In this document: piece after piece, positions 46,393-54,338 of the stretch
Position numbering within the stretch: the first letter of the stretch is position 1
Layout: each line of letters opens with the position of its first letter
Assembly (NCBI GenBank): GCA_017419405.1
Contig: JAFOLH010000009.1
Location: 1 to 64,000, forward strand
DNA: 64,000 nt
Origin: Renibacterium sp.
GTDB lineage: Bacteria; Actinomycetota; Actinomycetes; Actinomycetales; Micrococcaceae
Direction: 5' to 3'
The notes under the pieces: model-generated
Told to the model about the DNA's origin: nothing
The model's input: the letters and a program-made list of their open reading frames with translations, nothing else
The model's database searches: none
Made by a program: the position numbers and the translations under genes

Positions 46393-47475
46393 CTAACGGG
46401 TGCGGAACTGTGCGGTGAGCGGGCAATCGAAGGGATCCCGCTGGCCCAGCCCCACCCGGTTCAGGTAGCGGACCACGATCCCGTACGACTCGGGCAATGT
46501 GGTCTCGGTGTAGGTGATGCCTTTTTCGGCGCAGAATTCGCGCACCATCGGCTGGACCTTGCCCAGGTTCCGTGAGGACATCGTGGGGAACAAGTGGTGT
46601 TCGATCTGATAGTTCAAGCCGCCCATTCCGATGTCCACGAGTTTGCCGCCGGAGATGTTGCGGCTCATCAGCACCTGGCGGCGCAGGAAGTCGATTTTCA
46701 GGTCTTTGGGGACCAACGGCATGCCCTTGTGGTTCGGTGCGAAAGCACCGCCGAAGTAGAGTCCGAACGTCGCGATGTGCACAGCCAGCACCGCAGCACC
46801 GATGCCCCAGCCGGCCACCGCGAAGACGGCCACTGGGACTCCGATCAGTCGTACCGCCAGCAGTGCGGCCTCCCAACCGCGTTTCGGCACGATCTCCTTG
46901 CGGTTGAGCACCCGCTTGGTCGCATTGATGTGCAGGTCCAGGGTGACCAGGGTCAACAGCGGGAAAAAGAACCACCCTTGGTGCGCGGCGAACCATCGGG
47001 CCAGGCCGCGGCGTTCCAGGGCACTGTCCGGGTCGAAGACCACGACGCCGGCGGCGATATCCAGGTCGGAGCCGATTTTATTGGGATTCGCGTGGTGCTT
47101 GCCATGCTTGTTCATCCACCAGCCATAACTCAGGCCCACGAACAGATTGCCGACGATCCGGCCGGTCCATTCATTGGCCTTGGAGCTGGCGAAAATCTGC
47201 CGGTGCGCCGCATCGTGGGCCAGGAACCCGGCCATTCCGCACATCACGCTGAAAGCGACTGCGGTGAGCAGTTGCCACCAAGATTGCCCGAGCAGCACGA
47301 ACATCACACCGACTGCGGCAAAGCCCAGCCCGATCCGGATCATCCGCCAGATGTACCAGCCGACGTCGCGTTCCATCAGTCCGGTGGCCCGGACCTTTTC
47401 GGCGAGCTCGATGAAGTCCGCCGTCTGCCGGTTGGTGGCGGGGCGGGGGCGGTTCTCGGTCGGTGCCAGGGTCAC
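46393..47475 (-). CDS. Membrane fatty acid desaturase (acyl-lipid/linoleoyl-CoA desaturase-like)
   Basis: 360 aa from the GTG at 47475 with AAAGG upstream; an in-frame longer start is not supported. It introduces double bonds into membrane lipid acyl chains with a di-iron centre. The three His boxes are present: HDAAHRQ, HGKHHANPN and QIEHHLFP; the Gln in the third is typical of front-end type desaturases. Several membrane segments, no cytochrome b5 domain. Cold adaptation of membranes is a general expectation; the double-bond position is not readable. Confidence 0.9.
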   Translation of the reverse strand: MTLAPTENRPRPATNRQTADFIELAEKVRATGLMERDVGWYIWRMIRIGLGFAAVGVMFVLLGQSWWQLLTAVAFSVMCGMAGFLAHDAAHRQIFASSKANEWTGRIVGNLFVGLSYGWWMNKHGKHHANPNKIGSDLDIAAGVVVFDPDSALERRGLARWFAAHQGWFFFPLLTLVTLDLHINATKRVLNRKEIVPKRGWEAALLAVRLIGVPVAVFAVAGWGIGAAVLAVHIATFGLYFGGAFAPNHKGMPLVPKDLKIDFLRRQVLMSRNISGGKLVDIGMGGLNYQIEHHLFPTMSSRNLGKVQPMVREFCAEKGITYTETTLPESYGIVVRYLNRVGLGQRDPFDCPLTAQFRTR

Positions 47476-47582
47476 GGCTCGGCCTTTCGATGGGCTACGG
47501 CTTCCAGGCTCCCAAGCTACGAGGCCCATTCCGATCGGCACATCACCCTGGAGAACCGACTGCACCCCCTACCGGGGTAGGG

Positions 47583-48638
47583 TCACCGGCCCAGGTAATC
47601 CCGCCGCTTCCGCGCTGCGGTCCGCACCGACCGCAATCCGGTCGCCGACAGCTCGCCGAAAGCAGAAAACTCGACCTCGTCGACGTCCGGACCGGTCCCG
47701 GATTTCCGCCAGGTGCCGACGACCCGCCCGGAACGGAGCATCGTGGGCAGGAACACCCCGTTGTTCCCCGGGACGATGCGCCCGGCATCTTCCACAGCGA
47801 GCGCCAGGCTGCGATCCGCGTAACCCAGCAGGTACTCGTCGAACCCGGGCAACAGGTGCGCCGCGGCCGCGTTGCCGAGCGGCTCCGCCGAGTGCACCGC
47901 CGTCGTCGGGACCAGGTACTCCCGGCCGGCGAACTCCACGGTCGACAGCGCATCGCCGAGCGCGGCCACCGCGCGCCGGCAGTCGGTCAAGGTCAGTTGG
48001 CACCACCAGCTGAAATCACGCAGCGTCGCCGGAGCATGCGAACCGAAGTACCGGGAGGCCAGCTCCGCCAGAGCCGCATCACGTTCGAGTTCGCGCGGCG
48101 CCGGCAGCCAATCGGCCGCCGCGGCGAACAGTTGCCGCTCGCCGCGGAGCGGGCCCTGGACCAGCTGGCCCCGGATACTGAGCGCATTGAGCAGATACCC
48201 GCCGCGCTGGGCGCCGGTCGATTGCCCAGCCGCCTCGAAAGCCTCGAACAGTTCCTCGCGGCTCGCTGCGCCGCCGCCCAGCCGGCCCAAGGCGATGTCC
48301 TGGGCCGCAGCGAGGTCCGATTCGGCGATACCCGCCGCATCGAGCCGGGGGGCCAACGCAGCCGCCATCCGCCCGGCCGTCAGCGAAAGGATCCAGACCA
48401 GGTCCGATGCGCGGCAGACATGCAGCGTGCCGCGCATCAACCAGGTCCGCACCAGATCTCCGGAATCGAACGCCTGCCGCACCGCGGTCCGCGACGGTCG
48501 CAACGTTCGCAGGCCCAGCGAATAGAGCACGCCGGGAAGGTCCTGCCCCTGCAGCGCCGTCATCCAGCCGGCTGCCGCCACCGGATCCGCTGCCTTCTCG
48601 GCCAGCAGCAGTTGCGAATGCAGCCGCTGCCGGGTCAT
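47583..48638 (-). CDS. Winged-helix AlkZ/YcaQ-like protein (HTH_42 family)
   Basis: 351 aa from the ATG at 48638; a GTG at 48659 is possible. The family motif with the Gln-x-Gln catalytic pair is in MTALQGQDLPGVLYSLGLR, and RGTLHVCRASDLVWILSL is also typical. Members include AlkZ-type DNA glycosylases that unhook interstrand crosslinks and give self-resistance in some producers, and many uncharacterised proteins. It is divergent from the azoline-peptide cluster but its link to it is uncertain. Confidence 0.85.
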   Translation of the reverse strand: MTRQRLHSQLLLAEKAADPVAAAGWMTALQGQDLPGVLYSLGLRTLRPSRTAVRQAFDSGDLVRTWLMRGTLHVCRASDLVWILSLTAGRMAAALAPRLDAAGIAESDLAAAQDIALGRLGGGAASREELFEAFEAAGQSTGAQRGGYLLNALSIRGQLVQGPLRGERQLFAAAADWLPAPRELERDAALAELASRYFGSHAPATLRDFSWWCQLTLTDCRRAVAALGDALSTVEFAGREYLVPTTAVHSAEPLGNAAAAHLLPGFDEYLLGYADRSLALAVEDAGRIVPGNNGVFLPTMLRSGRVVGTWRKSGTGPDVDEVEFSAFGELSATGLRSVRTAARKRRDYLGR

Positions 48639-48735
48639 CGCCTTCGCCGTGAACTCCACTCCCCTATCAAATCATCAGTGCGCCGCGGCAGGCCGGAGCG
48701 GCGGTGGGGATATCCACAAGCCCGTCAAGTATCGG

Positions 48736-48765
48736 TTGACGATTCGTCAATCGATGAAATAAAGT
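48736..48765 (+). promoter_or_regulatory. Promoter and candidate operator of the azoline-peptide cluster
   Basis: TTGACG (48736-48741) and TAAAGT (48760-48765) are spaced by 18 bp. Overlapping it is the inverted repeat TTGACGA-T-TCGTCAA (48736-48750), and another GTCAA half-site precedes it (48724-48728), giving alternating GTCAA/TTGAC half-sites. No regulator gene is adjacent; a regulator from elsewhere is expected. Confidence 0.6.
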
Positions 48766-48840
48766 CGCTGCCATGCCTCTGACCCCGGAGGCATGCCGGA
48801 CGCTTCACCGCTCGCCGGCAAATCCCGAGATAGGAGAACC

Positions 48841-49074
48841 ATGAATCGGATCGCTACCCCGCAACCCGCCATCGATCTGCCTCCAGCGCTTCCGGCGATC
48901 ACCTCCGACCCCGCGGAGACCCGACCGGGAACCGTGATGCCGGAACTGCTCAAGGAGCTCGAGTTCGAGTTCACCGGTTCCACGGCGCGCACCGCGACCA
49001 TGCAGGACGGCGTCTCGCTGTGCAGCTCCACTTCGTGTTCCTGCTCCAGCACCACCAAGCCCAGCCAGCCCTGA
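48841..49074 (+). CDS. Precursor peptide of a linear azol(in)e-containing peptide
   Basis: 77 aa. The leader, residues 1 to about 59, has an acidic helix-like part (MPELLKELEFEF, residues 33-44) that would bind the E1-like partner. The core from about residue 60 reads LCSSTSCSCSSTTKPSQP: residues 61-72 are twelve Cys/Ser/Thr in a row with Cys61, Cys66 and Cys68, then a Pro-containing tail. Each could be cyclised to an azoline or azole. RBS AGGAGA is 3 bp before the ATG at 48841. The next gene begins 5 bp after its stop. A streptolysin-like or antibiotic-like product is inferred; leader cleavage site unknown. Confidence 0.85.
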   Translation: MNRIATPQPAIDLPPALPAITSDPAETRPGTVMPELLKELEFEFTGSTARTATMQDGVSLCSSTSCSCSSTTKPSQP

Positions 49075-49079
49075 GCACC

Positions 49080-49919
49080 ATGCCGGTCACCTACGTCACG
49101 GCCGCAGGAACCAGGAAGGCCGATTTCACCGACTGTTTCGCCTTGGTGCTGGGCAGTTCACTGGTGCGTTTCCGGGACAACCAGGAACTGGCCAGGCGGT
49201 TGTTCGAATTCCTCGCGGAGCCCCGAACCGTGGCGCAGGTTGCGGGAGGCGTTCCGGGTTTGCAGGACCCGGAACGCCTCTTGCGGTCGCTCGCCAACAC
49301 TGGCGTGGTCACCGCGTCCTCGCCGCTGATCGGACAGATCCGGCAATTGGACTTCGGCTCCGGGCGCGCCGCACGGGAACTCTGCCTGGACGCGCCGGAG
49401 CAGCTGTTGGACCAGCAGACCTGCTCCGGATTCGCCCGGACCGGCAATTCGCCGACGCTGCCGGCCGTGCTCGTCCGCGAATCCGTTTCGGGCATGCTGC
49501 AAGCCGCCAAGCGGTACTGGGATTCCGGGCTCTGCCATGTTCCGCTGCTCCCTTCCGACGGCGAAAAGATCGTCATCGGCCCGGCCGTGGTGCCCGGCAT
49601 CACGGCATGTTTCGAATGCCTGCTCGTCCGCCGGGCGGCTTTGACCGAATGGCCTGACGAATACCTCTTGCTGAACTCAGCGGATGCGGTCCGGGAATTC
49701 GACCGGGCCGATCTCCTGCTCGGGCTCAATCTGGCCCGGCGCCTCGCCGACTCCGCGTTTTACCAGCAGCGCGGCGAGTCGATCGGCGCCTGCCTCGTGT
49801 TCACTCCGGATTCTCTGACCGCCTACTGCTCCCGAGTTTGGAGTGTTCCCCGATGCCCTACCTGTTCAAAGAGCGGGATATTCTCGACCAACTATCCCTG
49901 GCTCCGTTCCCGGTCCTGA
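49080..49919 (+). CDS. E1-like (ocin-ThiF-like) partner protein of the cyclodehydratase
   Basis: 279 aa. It presents the leader to the YcaO enzyme. It has a leader-binding winged-helix-like N-terminus (VLGSSLVRFRDNQELARRLFEFL) and a ThiF-derived C-terminal part with PAVVPGITACFECLLVRRAAL. Four Cys, 177/180 (CFEC) and 259/262 (CPTC), form the expected structural Zn site. No ATP-binding ThiF glycine loop is visible, as usual in this family. The start is the ATG at 49080, directly behind the precursor stop. Its 3' end overlaps the YcaO gene by 67 bp; the CPTC codons contain that gene's ATG. Confidence 0.87.
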   Translation: MPVTYVTAAGTRKADFTDCFALVLGSSLVRFRDNQELARRLFEFLAEPRTVAQVAGGVPGLQDPERLLRSLANTGVVTASSPLIGQIRQLDFGSGRAARELCLDAPEQLLDQQTCSGFARTGNSPTLPAVLVRESVSGMLQAAKRYWDSGLCHVPLLPSDGEKIVIGPAVVPGITACFECLLVRRAALTEWPDEYLLLNSADAVREFDRADLLLGLNLARRLADSAFYQQRGESIGACLVFTPDSLTAYCSRVWSVPRCPTCSKSGIFSTNYPWLRSRS

Positions 49920-51100
49920 GTGAAGGGCTCGTCGGGGCCGACGTCGGGCTCATCCCCGCCCTGCGCGAGGTCAGATTGGCTCCGGGTTCGGTCCAGGTAC
50001 CGGCGTTCGCAGTGCAGGCACCCAATCTCCCGGCCTGCACCGGGACTGCCATCTCGCGTAGGTCCAGCATGGGTTTCGGCCTGACTGCCGGGCAGCTCTT
50101 CGGCTCCGCCTGCGGCGAGTTCGTGGAACGGTATTCCGCGAATGTCATTCCGCGCCGGTTCGAAGCGTATCCGGCTGCGGAGCAGATCCCGGTCCGCGAG
50201 TTCCAACAGTTCACCGACGCGCAGTACGCCAGCCCGGGCTTTCCGTTCACGCATCCCGACGAGGCCGGGGACATCCGGTTCCACCGGGCAATTCGCGCTT
50301 CGGACGGCCGGCTCGGGGCGGTGCCGGCCGATCTCGCTTTTCTGCATCCCACCGGCTCCCGGCAGTGGTGCGCCATCACCTCCAACGGGCTTGCCGCGGG
50401 GCGAAATTTCGGCATGGCCGCTCGCGGCGCGGTCTTCGAATTGATCGAACGCGATGCCTTCATGCGTGCCTGGTACCGAGCCGAAACCGGTCAGTGCTTC
50501 CGCATCCCGGAGCGGGTGCCGATGCATTTCACCGGGCCGCTGCGCCGGATCTGCCGGCAACTCGAACTGCTCGGCATCACGGTCACCTTGGTCCGCTTCG
50601 AAGGCGCCGGCGGTGTACCGGTGATCCTGGCCTGCGCGCGCTCGGCGAAGGTGGGGCTCGCCGTCGGCTGCGCCGCCAAATCGGAGGTGCGCTCGGCGAT
50701 GACCGCCGCTTTCCTGGAGTCGGTGCACACGTACAACTGGAGCCTGCGGATGCTCGGCGGAACACCCGAAATCGACGCGGTGGCCGAGCTCGAAGACCAC
50801 ATCGCCTTCCATGCCGCGCCGGAGAACCGGAAGCACAACGCTTTTCTGGACCGCGGGCCGGAATCCGCGGAAGCGGATTTCACCGCCAACGGCGACCAGC
50901 CGCTGGGCGATGTGATCGCCCGGACCCGCGACCAGGGCTGGGACGTCTGGTTGGCCGATCTGCGCTCGCCGGACGTCGCCAGAAGCGGCTGGCACGTCGT
51001 CCGGGCCTTGAGCCCGCAAGCGGCGACGCTCGACGTCGAGTTCCCGCATCTGCGTCAGCACGGCGAGATCCGCAACCCGACCCCGCACCCTTTCCCTTGA
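49853..51100 (+). CDS. YcaO-type azoline-forming cyclodehydratase
   Basis: 415 aa. It uses ATP to cyclise Cys, Ser and Thr of the precursor. ATP-site motifs are seen in SACGEFVERYSAN (about residues 85-97) and ARGAVFELIERDAF (about residues 190-203), with the family AAFLESVHTYNW further on. The C-terminus ends NPTPHPFP, the Pro-rich tail of azoline-forming YcaO enzymes. The ATG at 49853 has GGAG 9 bp upstream inside the preceding gene; a TTG at 49838 is the alternative. The E1-like and YcaO parts are separate genes, unlike in the fused form. Confidence 0.93.
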   Translation: MPYLFKERDILDQLSLAPFPVLSEGLVGADVGLIPALREVRLAPGSVQVPAFAVQAPNLPACTGTAISRRSSMGFGLTAGQLFGSACGEFVERYSANVIPRRFEAYPAAEQIPVREFQQFTDAQYASPGFPFTHPDEAGDIRFHRAIRASDGRLGAVPADLAFLHPTGSRQWCAITSNGLAAGRNFGMAARGAVFELIERDAFMRAWYRAETGQCFRIPERVPMHFTGPLRRICRQLELLGITVTLVRFEGAGGVPVILACARSAKVGLAVGCAAKSEVRSAMTAAFLESVHTYNWSLRMLGGTPEIDAVAELEDHIAFHAAPENRKHNAFLDRGPESAEADFTANGDQPLGDVIARTRDQGWDVWLADLRSPDVARSGWHVVRALSPQAATLDVEFPHLRQHGEIRNPTPHPFP

Positions 51101-51114
51101 CCGAGGAGACCCGT

Positions 51115-51912
51115 ATGGAAGATAGCCTGCTGAAGTCACTGCCCTGGATTCCCGCAGATGATCCGGCCGAGAATTACCACGCCGCCGCGAAACTCAGCCC
51201 CTGGGTCAGCGAATCGTTTTCCGGACCCTACGCCTTCGAGCTCGCCAACGACCCCGAAGCCTTGGCCGGCTTCGGGGTGCCGAGCTCGATCGTGGATTCC
51301 GCCGAACGTCATCCTTTGGTCCCGGCCACCGAGCCGACGCCGGTCGGCACGGTGCTGCGCGATCGGCACTCGGCCACCGGTTTCGGGCCATCGCAGGTGG
51401 ACTTCGGCCAATTGAGCCGGATCCTGTTGGACACCGCGTGCACCTCCCCTGCCGGCCGTCGAGGTGCGCCCTCGGCCGGAGCGCTCTACCCGCTCGATGT
51501 CTACCTCTTCGTCTGCGGGGTCCGGGGGCTCGCCTCCGGAATCTACTCCCTGGATCCGTTCGCGGCCGAGCTGAACCGGCTGCGGATCGGCAAGGATCCC
51601 CGGACTTTCCTCAGCGAGACCTTGCTGTTCCAGGACCTCGCCGAGAGTTCCGCATTCCACGTCTTCTTCATCGCCTCGTTCGCCCGGCAACGAATCAAAT
51701 ACGGCCAACGGTCCTACCGGTTCACCTTGCTCGAGGCCGGGCACCTGGCTCAAGCCATGATCATGTCCGCACAGGAATCCGGGATCGCCAGCTGCCCGGT
51801 CGGCGGGTTCATCGATCAGGAGGTCGACGATTTGCTCTGCTTGGACGGCGTCGAACAATCCGTGGTCTACAGCGTCGCCTTCGGCACCGCGCGGCGCCGC
51901 GATGCCGCATGA
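51115..51912 (+). CDS. SagB-type FMN-dependent azoline dehydrogenase
   Basis: 265 aa. It oxidises azolines to aromatic azoles. The nitroreductase fold is recognised by DRHSATGFGPSQVDF, PSAGALYPLDVYLFV and the catalytic-region segment KYGQRSYRFTLLEAGHLAQ (conserved Lys/Tyr), with EVDDLLCLDG near the end. The ATG at 51115 has RBS GAGGAG and is 14 bp after the YcaO stop. Its presence means the product should carry thiazoles or oxazoles, not only azolines. It overlaps the ABC ATPase gene by 4 bp. Confidence 0.92.
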   Translation: MEDSLLKSLPWIPADDPAENYHAAAKLSPWVSESFSGPYAFELANDPEALAGFGVPSSIVDSAERHPLVPATEPTPVGTVLRDRHSATGFGPSQVDFGQLSRILLDTACTSPAGRRGAPSAGALYPLDVYLFVCGVRGLASGIYSLDPFAAELNRLRIGKDPRTFLSETLLFQDLAESSAFHVFFIASFARQRIKYGQRSYRFTLLEAGHLAQAMIMSAQESGIASCPVGGFIDQEVDDLLCLDGVEQSVVYSVAFGTARRRDAA

Positions 51913-52793
51913 GCCGAGAACCGATGGCCAGCTGGGAATCCGTCAGCAAGAAATACCGCGGAGTTCCTGCGCTGACCGAATTTTCGCTCGCCCTGGGGCC
52001 GGGCGTGCATTGCCTGCTCGGGCCCAACGGCGCCGGTAAATCCACTGCGCTGGGCATTTTGACCGGAGTCCGCGCCGCCAGCCGGGGCACCGTCCAGGTG
52101 CTCGGCAAGACCGTGGTGCGCGGCGGACCACAAACCCGTTGGCTCGGCAGCGTTCCGCAATCTTTGTCGTTTCCGGCCACGCTCACCGCGCGCGAGGTAC
52201 TCGGTTTCGTGGCGATGCATTATCCGGATCCGGTTCCGCTCGGCCGGATCGTCACCGAATTGGGTCTGCAGGCTTTCCTGGAAAAGCACTGCGGCGGCCT
52301 TTCCGGCGGTCAACGACGCCGGCTCGGCATCGCCTGCGCGGTGATCGCCAATGCCCCCGTGTTGATTCTCGACGAACCGCTCGCCGGACTCGACATCGAG
52401 GGCAGGGCCGCGGTGCGGCACTTGATCCTGGCACAGCGCTCAGCCGGCCGCTGCATCATCATGGCCTCGCACGATTATGCCGAAGTCGAATCCACTGCGG
52501 ACACCGTCACGCTGGTCAAGGACGGCATCCGGCTGGCCTCGGGCAGCACCGATTCGGTCCGCGGCACCCTGGCCTTGAGCCACGTGGTTTTCAACGCTCC
52601 GGAGGCGCCGGCCGGGGTGACTCCCCTGGGCGCGCTGCAACGCCTCGACGACGGCCGCTTCCGGTTGACCACGCGGCACCCGGACCAAGCCGCCAGGATC
52701 CTGCTCCAGGCCTTGGACCGTCCCCGGCTGCAGATCAACCCGTCGTCCTTGGAAGAGGCCGTCGGCGAATTGCTGCTGGAGCCGCAGCGATGA
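51909..52793 (+). CDS. ABC transporter ATP-binding protein of the peptide exporter
   Basis: 294 aa. Walker A is LLGPNGAGKST, the signature LSGGQRRRLG, and Walker B APVLILDEPLAGLD; the C-terminal 70 residues or so are an accessory domain. The ATGA overlap with the dehydrogenase gene fixes the start. With the next gene it forms an exporter that probably secretes the mature peptide and gives self-immunity. Confidence 0.93.
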   Translation: MSREPMASWESVSKKYRGVPALTEFSLALGPGVHCLLGPNGAGKSTALGILTGVRAASRGTVQVLGKTVVRGGPQTRWLGSVPQSLSFPATLTAREVLGFVAMHYPDPVPLGRIVTELGLQAFLEKHCGGLSGGQRRRLGIACAVIANAPVLILDEPLAGLDIEGRAAVRHLILAQRSAGRCIIMASHDYAEVESTADTVTLVKDGIRLASGSTDSVRGTLALSHVVFNAPEAPAGVTPLGALQRLDDGRFRLTTRHPDQAARILLQALDRPRLQINPSSLEEAVGELLLEPQR

Positions 52794-53509
52794 AGTATCT
52801 GCTTGCCTACGTCAGATTGCAACTGCTCGAGCTGCTCAGGTTGCCGTCTTTCCTGATCCCCATGGCCACCTTTCCGGTGTTGTTCTACCTGACCGTCGGA
52901 CTGCGCTCCGGAGGGCCACCAGGGCAGACGCTGTTCAACTACGCCGCCTTCGCGATGCTCGGTGCAGCGATGTTTCAATTCGGCGTGGGCATTGCCGCCA
53001 CCCGGAACGACCCCTGGAATCTCTATTTGCTTTCGCTGCCGGCCAGCCCCCGGCAACGAATCTTCGCCCAGCTGCTCGCCGGAGTGGTTTTCGCAGTGCT
53101 TTTCGCCTCGCCGTTTGCCGTCATCGGAATGCTTTTCGGCGGGTTCCAAGGGATTCCGTCGACCGCGCTGGGGCTGGCATCCGCAGCGCTGGTGACTGGA
53201 GCTCTGGTGCACGGCTGTCTGGGCTTGGCCCTGGGCTACTGGCTGCCTTCCCGGGGTGCCTTGCCGATTGCCAATTTGATCTACTTCCCGCTTTCCTTCC
53301 TGGGCGCGCTGTTCGGACCGGTGGACTTCGGACCATGGCAGCCCCTGCACACCTGGAGTCCGACCGGCGCCTGGTCGGATCTGATCGCGGCAGCACTGCA
53401 TGGAACGCTGGCGAATCCGGCGCTGCTCATCCTCGTCGGCTACCTGCTGCTGTGTTCCGCGATCGCGGTGCTCGGCTATCGCCGGGTCCAGCAAACCGTT
53501 TACCGCTGA
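52790..53509 (+). CDS. ABC-2 type permease of the peptide exporter
   Basis: 239 aa with six membrane segments (FLIPMATFPVLFYLTVGL first, ILVGYLLLCSAIAVLGYRRV last). The intracellular loop NDPWNLYLLSLPASPRQRIFAQLL is typical of the family. It overlaps the ATPase gene by 4 bp and is the last gene of the cluster on this strand; the methyltransferase gene converges on it 13 bp on. No protease or dedicated immunity gene follows. Confidence 0.9.
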   Translation: MKYLLAYVRLQLLELLRLPSFLIPMATFPVLFYLTVGLRSGGPPGQTLFNYAAFAMLGAAMFQFGVGIAATRNDPWNLYLLSLPASPRQRIFAQLLAGVVFAVLFASPFAVIGMLFGGFQGIPSTALGLASAALVTGALVHGCLGLALGYWLPSRGALPIANLIYFPLSFLGALFGPVDFGPWQPLHTWSPTGAWSDLIAAALHGTLANPALLILVGYLLLCSAIAVLGYRRVQQTVYR

Positions 53510-53522
53510 GGTCCGTCGCCGG

Positions 53523-54338
53523 TCAAACCCCGGCGTGGATGCCGGCTCGGACCAGATACGTCCGCATCCCCGGCACTGAGCTTTCCGTGCTTGGCAGGTC
53601 CGGTTGGAGCATCGGCAATCGGCCGAAATTCGCTTCGGCTGAGCCCGCCAGCGTGCAGTGCGCCTGCCACCCGGCGGCGCGGAAAAGCGCTTCGGGTTGG
53701 TCCGTGCAAAACGGTGGCGGCAGCGCAGCCTTGGCCCGCGCCGCGATGAATTCCGCCATGCCCGGCGTCCCGAGCAGTCCGCTGCCGAAGACATCCGCCA
53801 GGAACTCGGACCCGGGTGCCGAAAGCCCGGCTGCAGCCCGCAGCATCCGCCCGACCGCGGGGCCGTCCAAATAGAACAACAAGCCTTCGGCGACCCACTG
53901 CGTGGGCAACCGGCGGTCGAAGCCGGCCGCCAGCAAGTCCACCGCCCATTCGCCGGTGACATCGGTCCGCACCACGGTCCGGCGGGCCAGCGGCAGCTCG
54001 CCGGCCAGGACCCGCTCCTTGTGGTCGAAGGATTCGGCCAGGTCCAGTTCGAAAACCGCCTCCGGAGTGCGGATCCGGAATGCTCTGGCATCCATTCCGG
54101 CACCCAAGACCACCAGCTGTTTCGCATCCGAGGCAGACACCCGGTCGTCGAACCATCGGGTGCGGATCGGCAGGAACGGATTGGGCATCCCGGAGGCCGC
54201 CTCGCTCGCCGCCAAGGCCGCCTGACCGCGCGGCCCGGCCAGCCGACCGGCAAACGGATCGACGAACAACGCGTCCGCCCGTTCGCTTTCCCGGGCCCGG
54301 GCCGCGGCGGTCCAGAACGCGGTATAGCTGTAGCTCAC
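53523..54338 (-). CDS. SAM-dependent methyltransferase of the LCM/Ppm1-like family
   Basis: 271 aa, class I fold with VVLGAGMDARAFRIRT and WVAEGLLFYL as family-specific segments, the N-terminus SADALFVDPFAGRLAG-like (RADALFVDPFAGRLAG). Such enzymes methylate carboxyl or hydroxyl groups of small molecules. The GTG start overlaps the murB stop by 4 bp (GTGA), so it is co-transcribed with murB rather than with the azoline-peptide genes it faces. It could still act on that product, but this is not shown by the arrangement. Confidence 0.85.
   Translation of the reverse strand: MSYSYTAFWTAAARARESERADALFVDPFAGRLAGPRGQAALAASEAASGMPNPFLPIRTRWFDDRVSASDAKQLVVLGAGMDARAFRIRTPEAVFELDLAESFDHKERVLAGELPLARRTVVRTDVTGEWAVDLLAAGFDRRLPTQWVAEGLLFYLDGPAVGRMLRAAAGLSAPGSEFLADVFGSGLLGTPGMAEFIAARAKAALPPPFCTDQPEALFRAAGWQAHCTLAGSAEANFGRLPMLQPDLPSTESSVPGMRTYLVRAGIHAGV

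Noticed and set aside
46255..46575. Plus-strand frame starting in the right arm of the inverted repeat
   Set aside because: It runs through the terminator hairpin and antisense to the desaturase gene and has no family resemblance.
48841..53509. Thiopeptide assignment for the azoline cluster
   Set aside because: The Ser/Cys-rich core is thiopeptide-like, but no split lantibiotic-type dehydratase or pyridine synthase gene is present.
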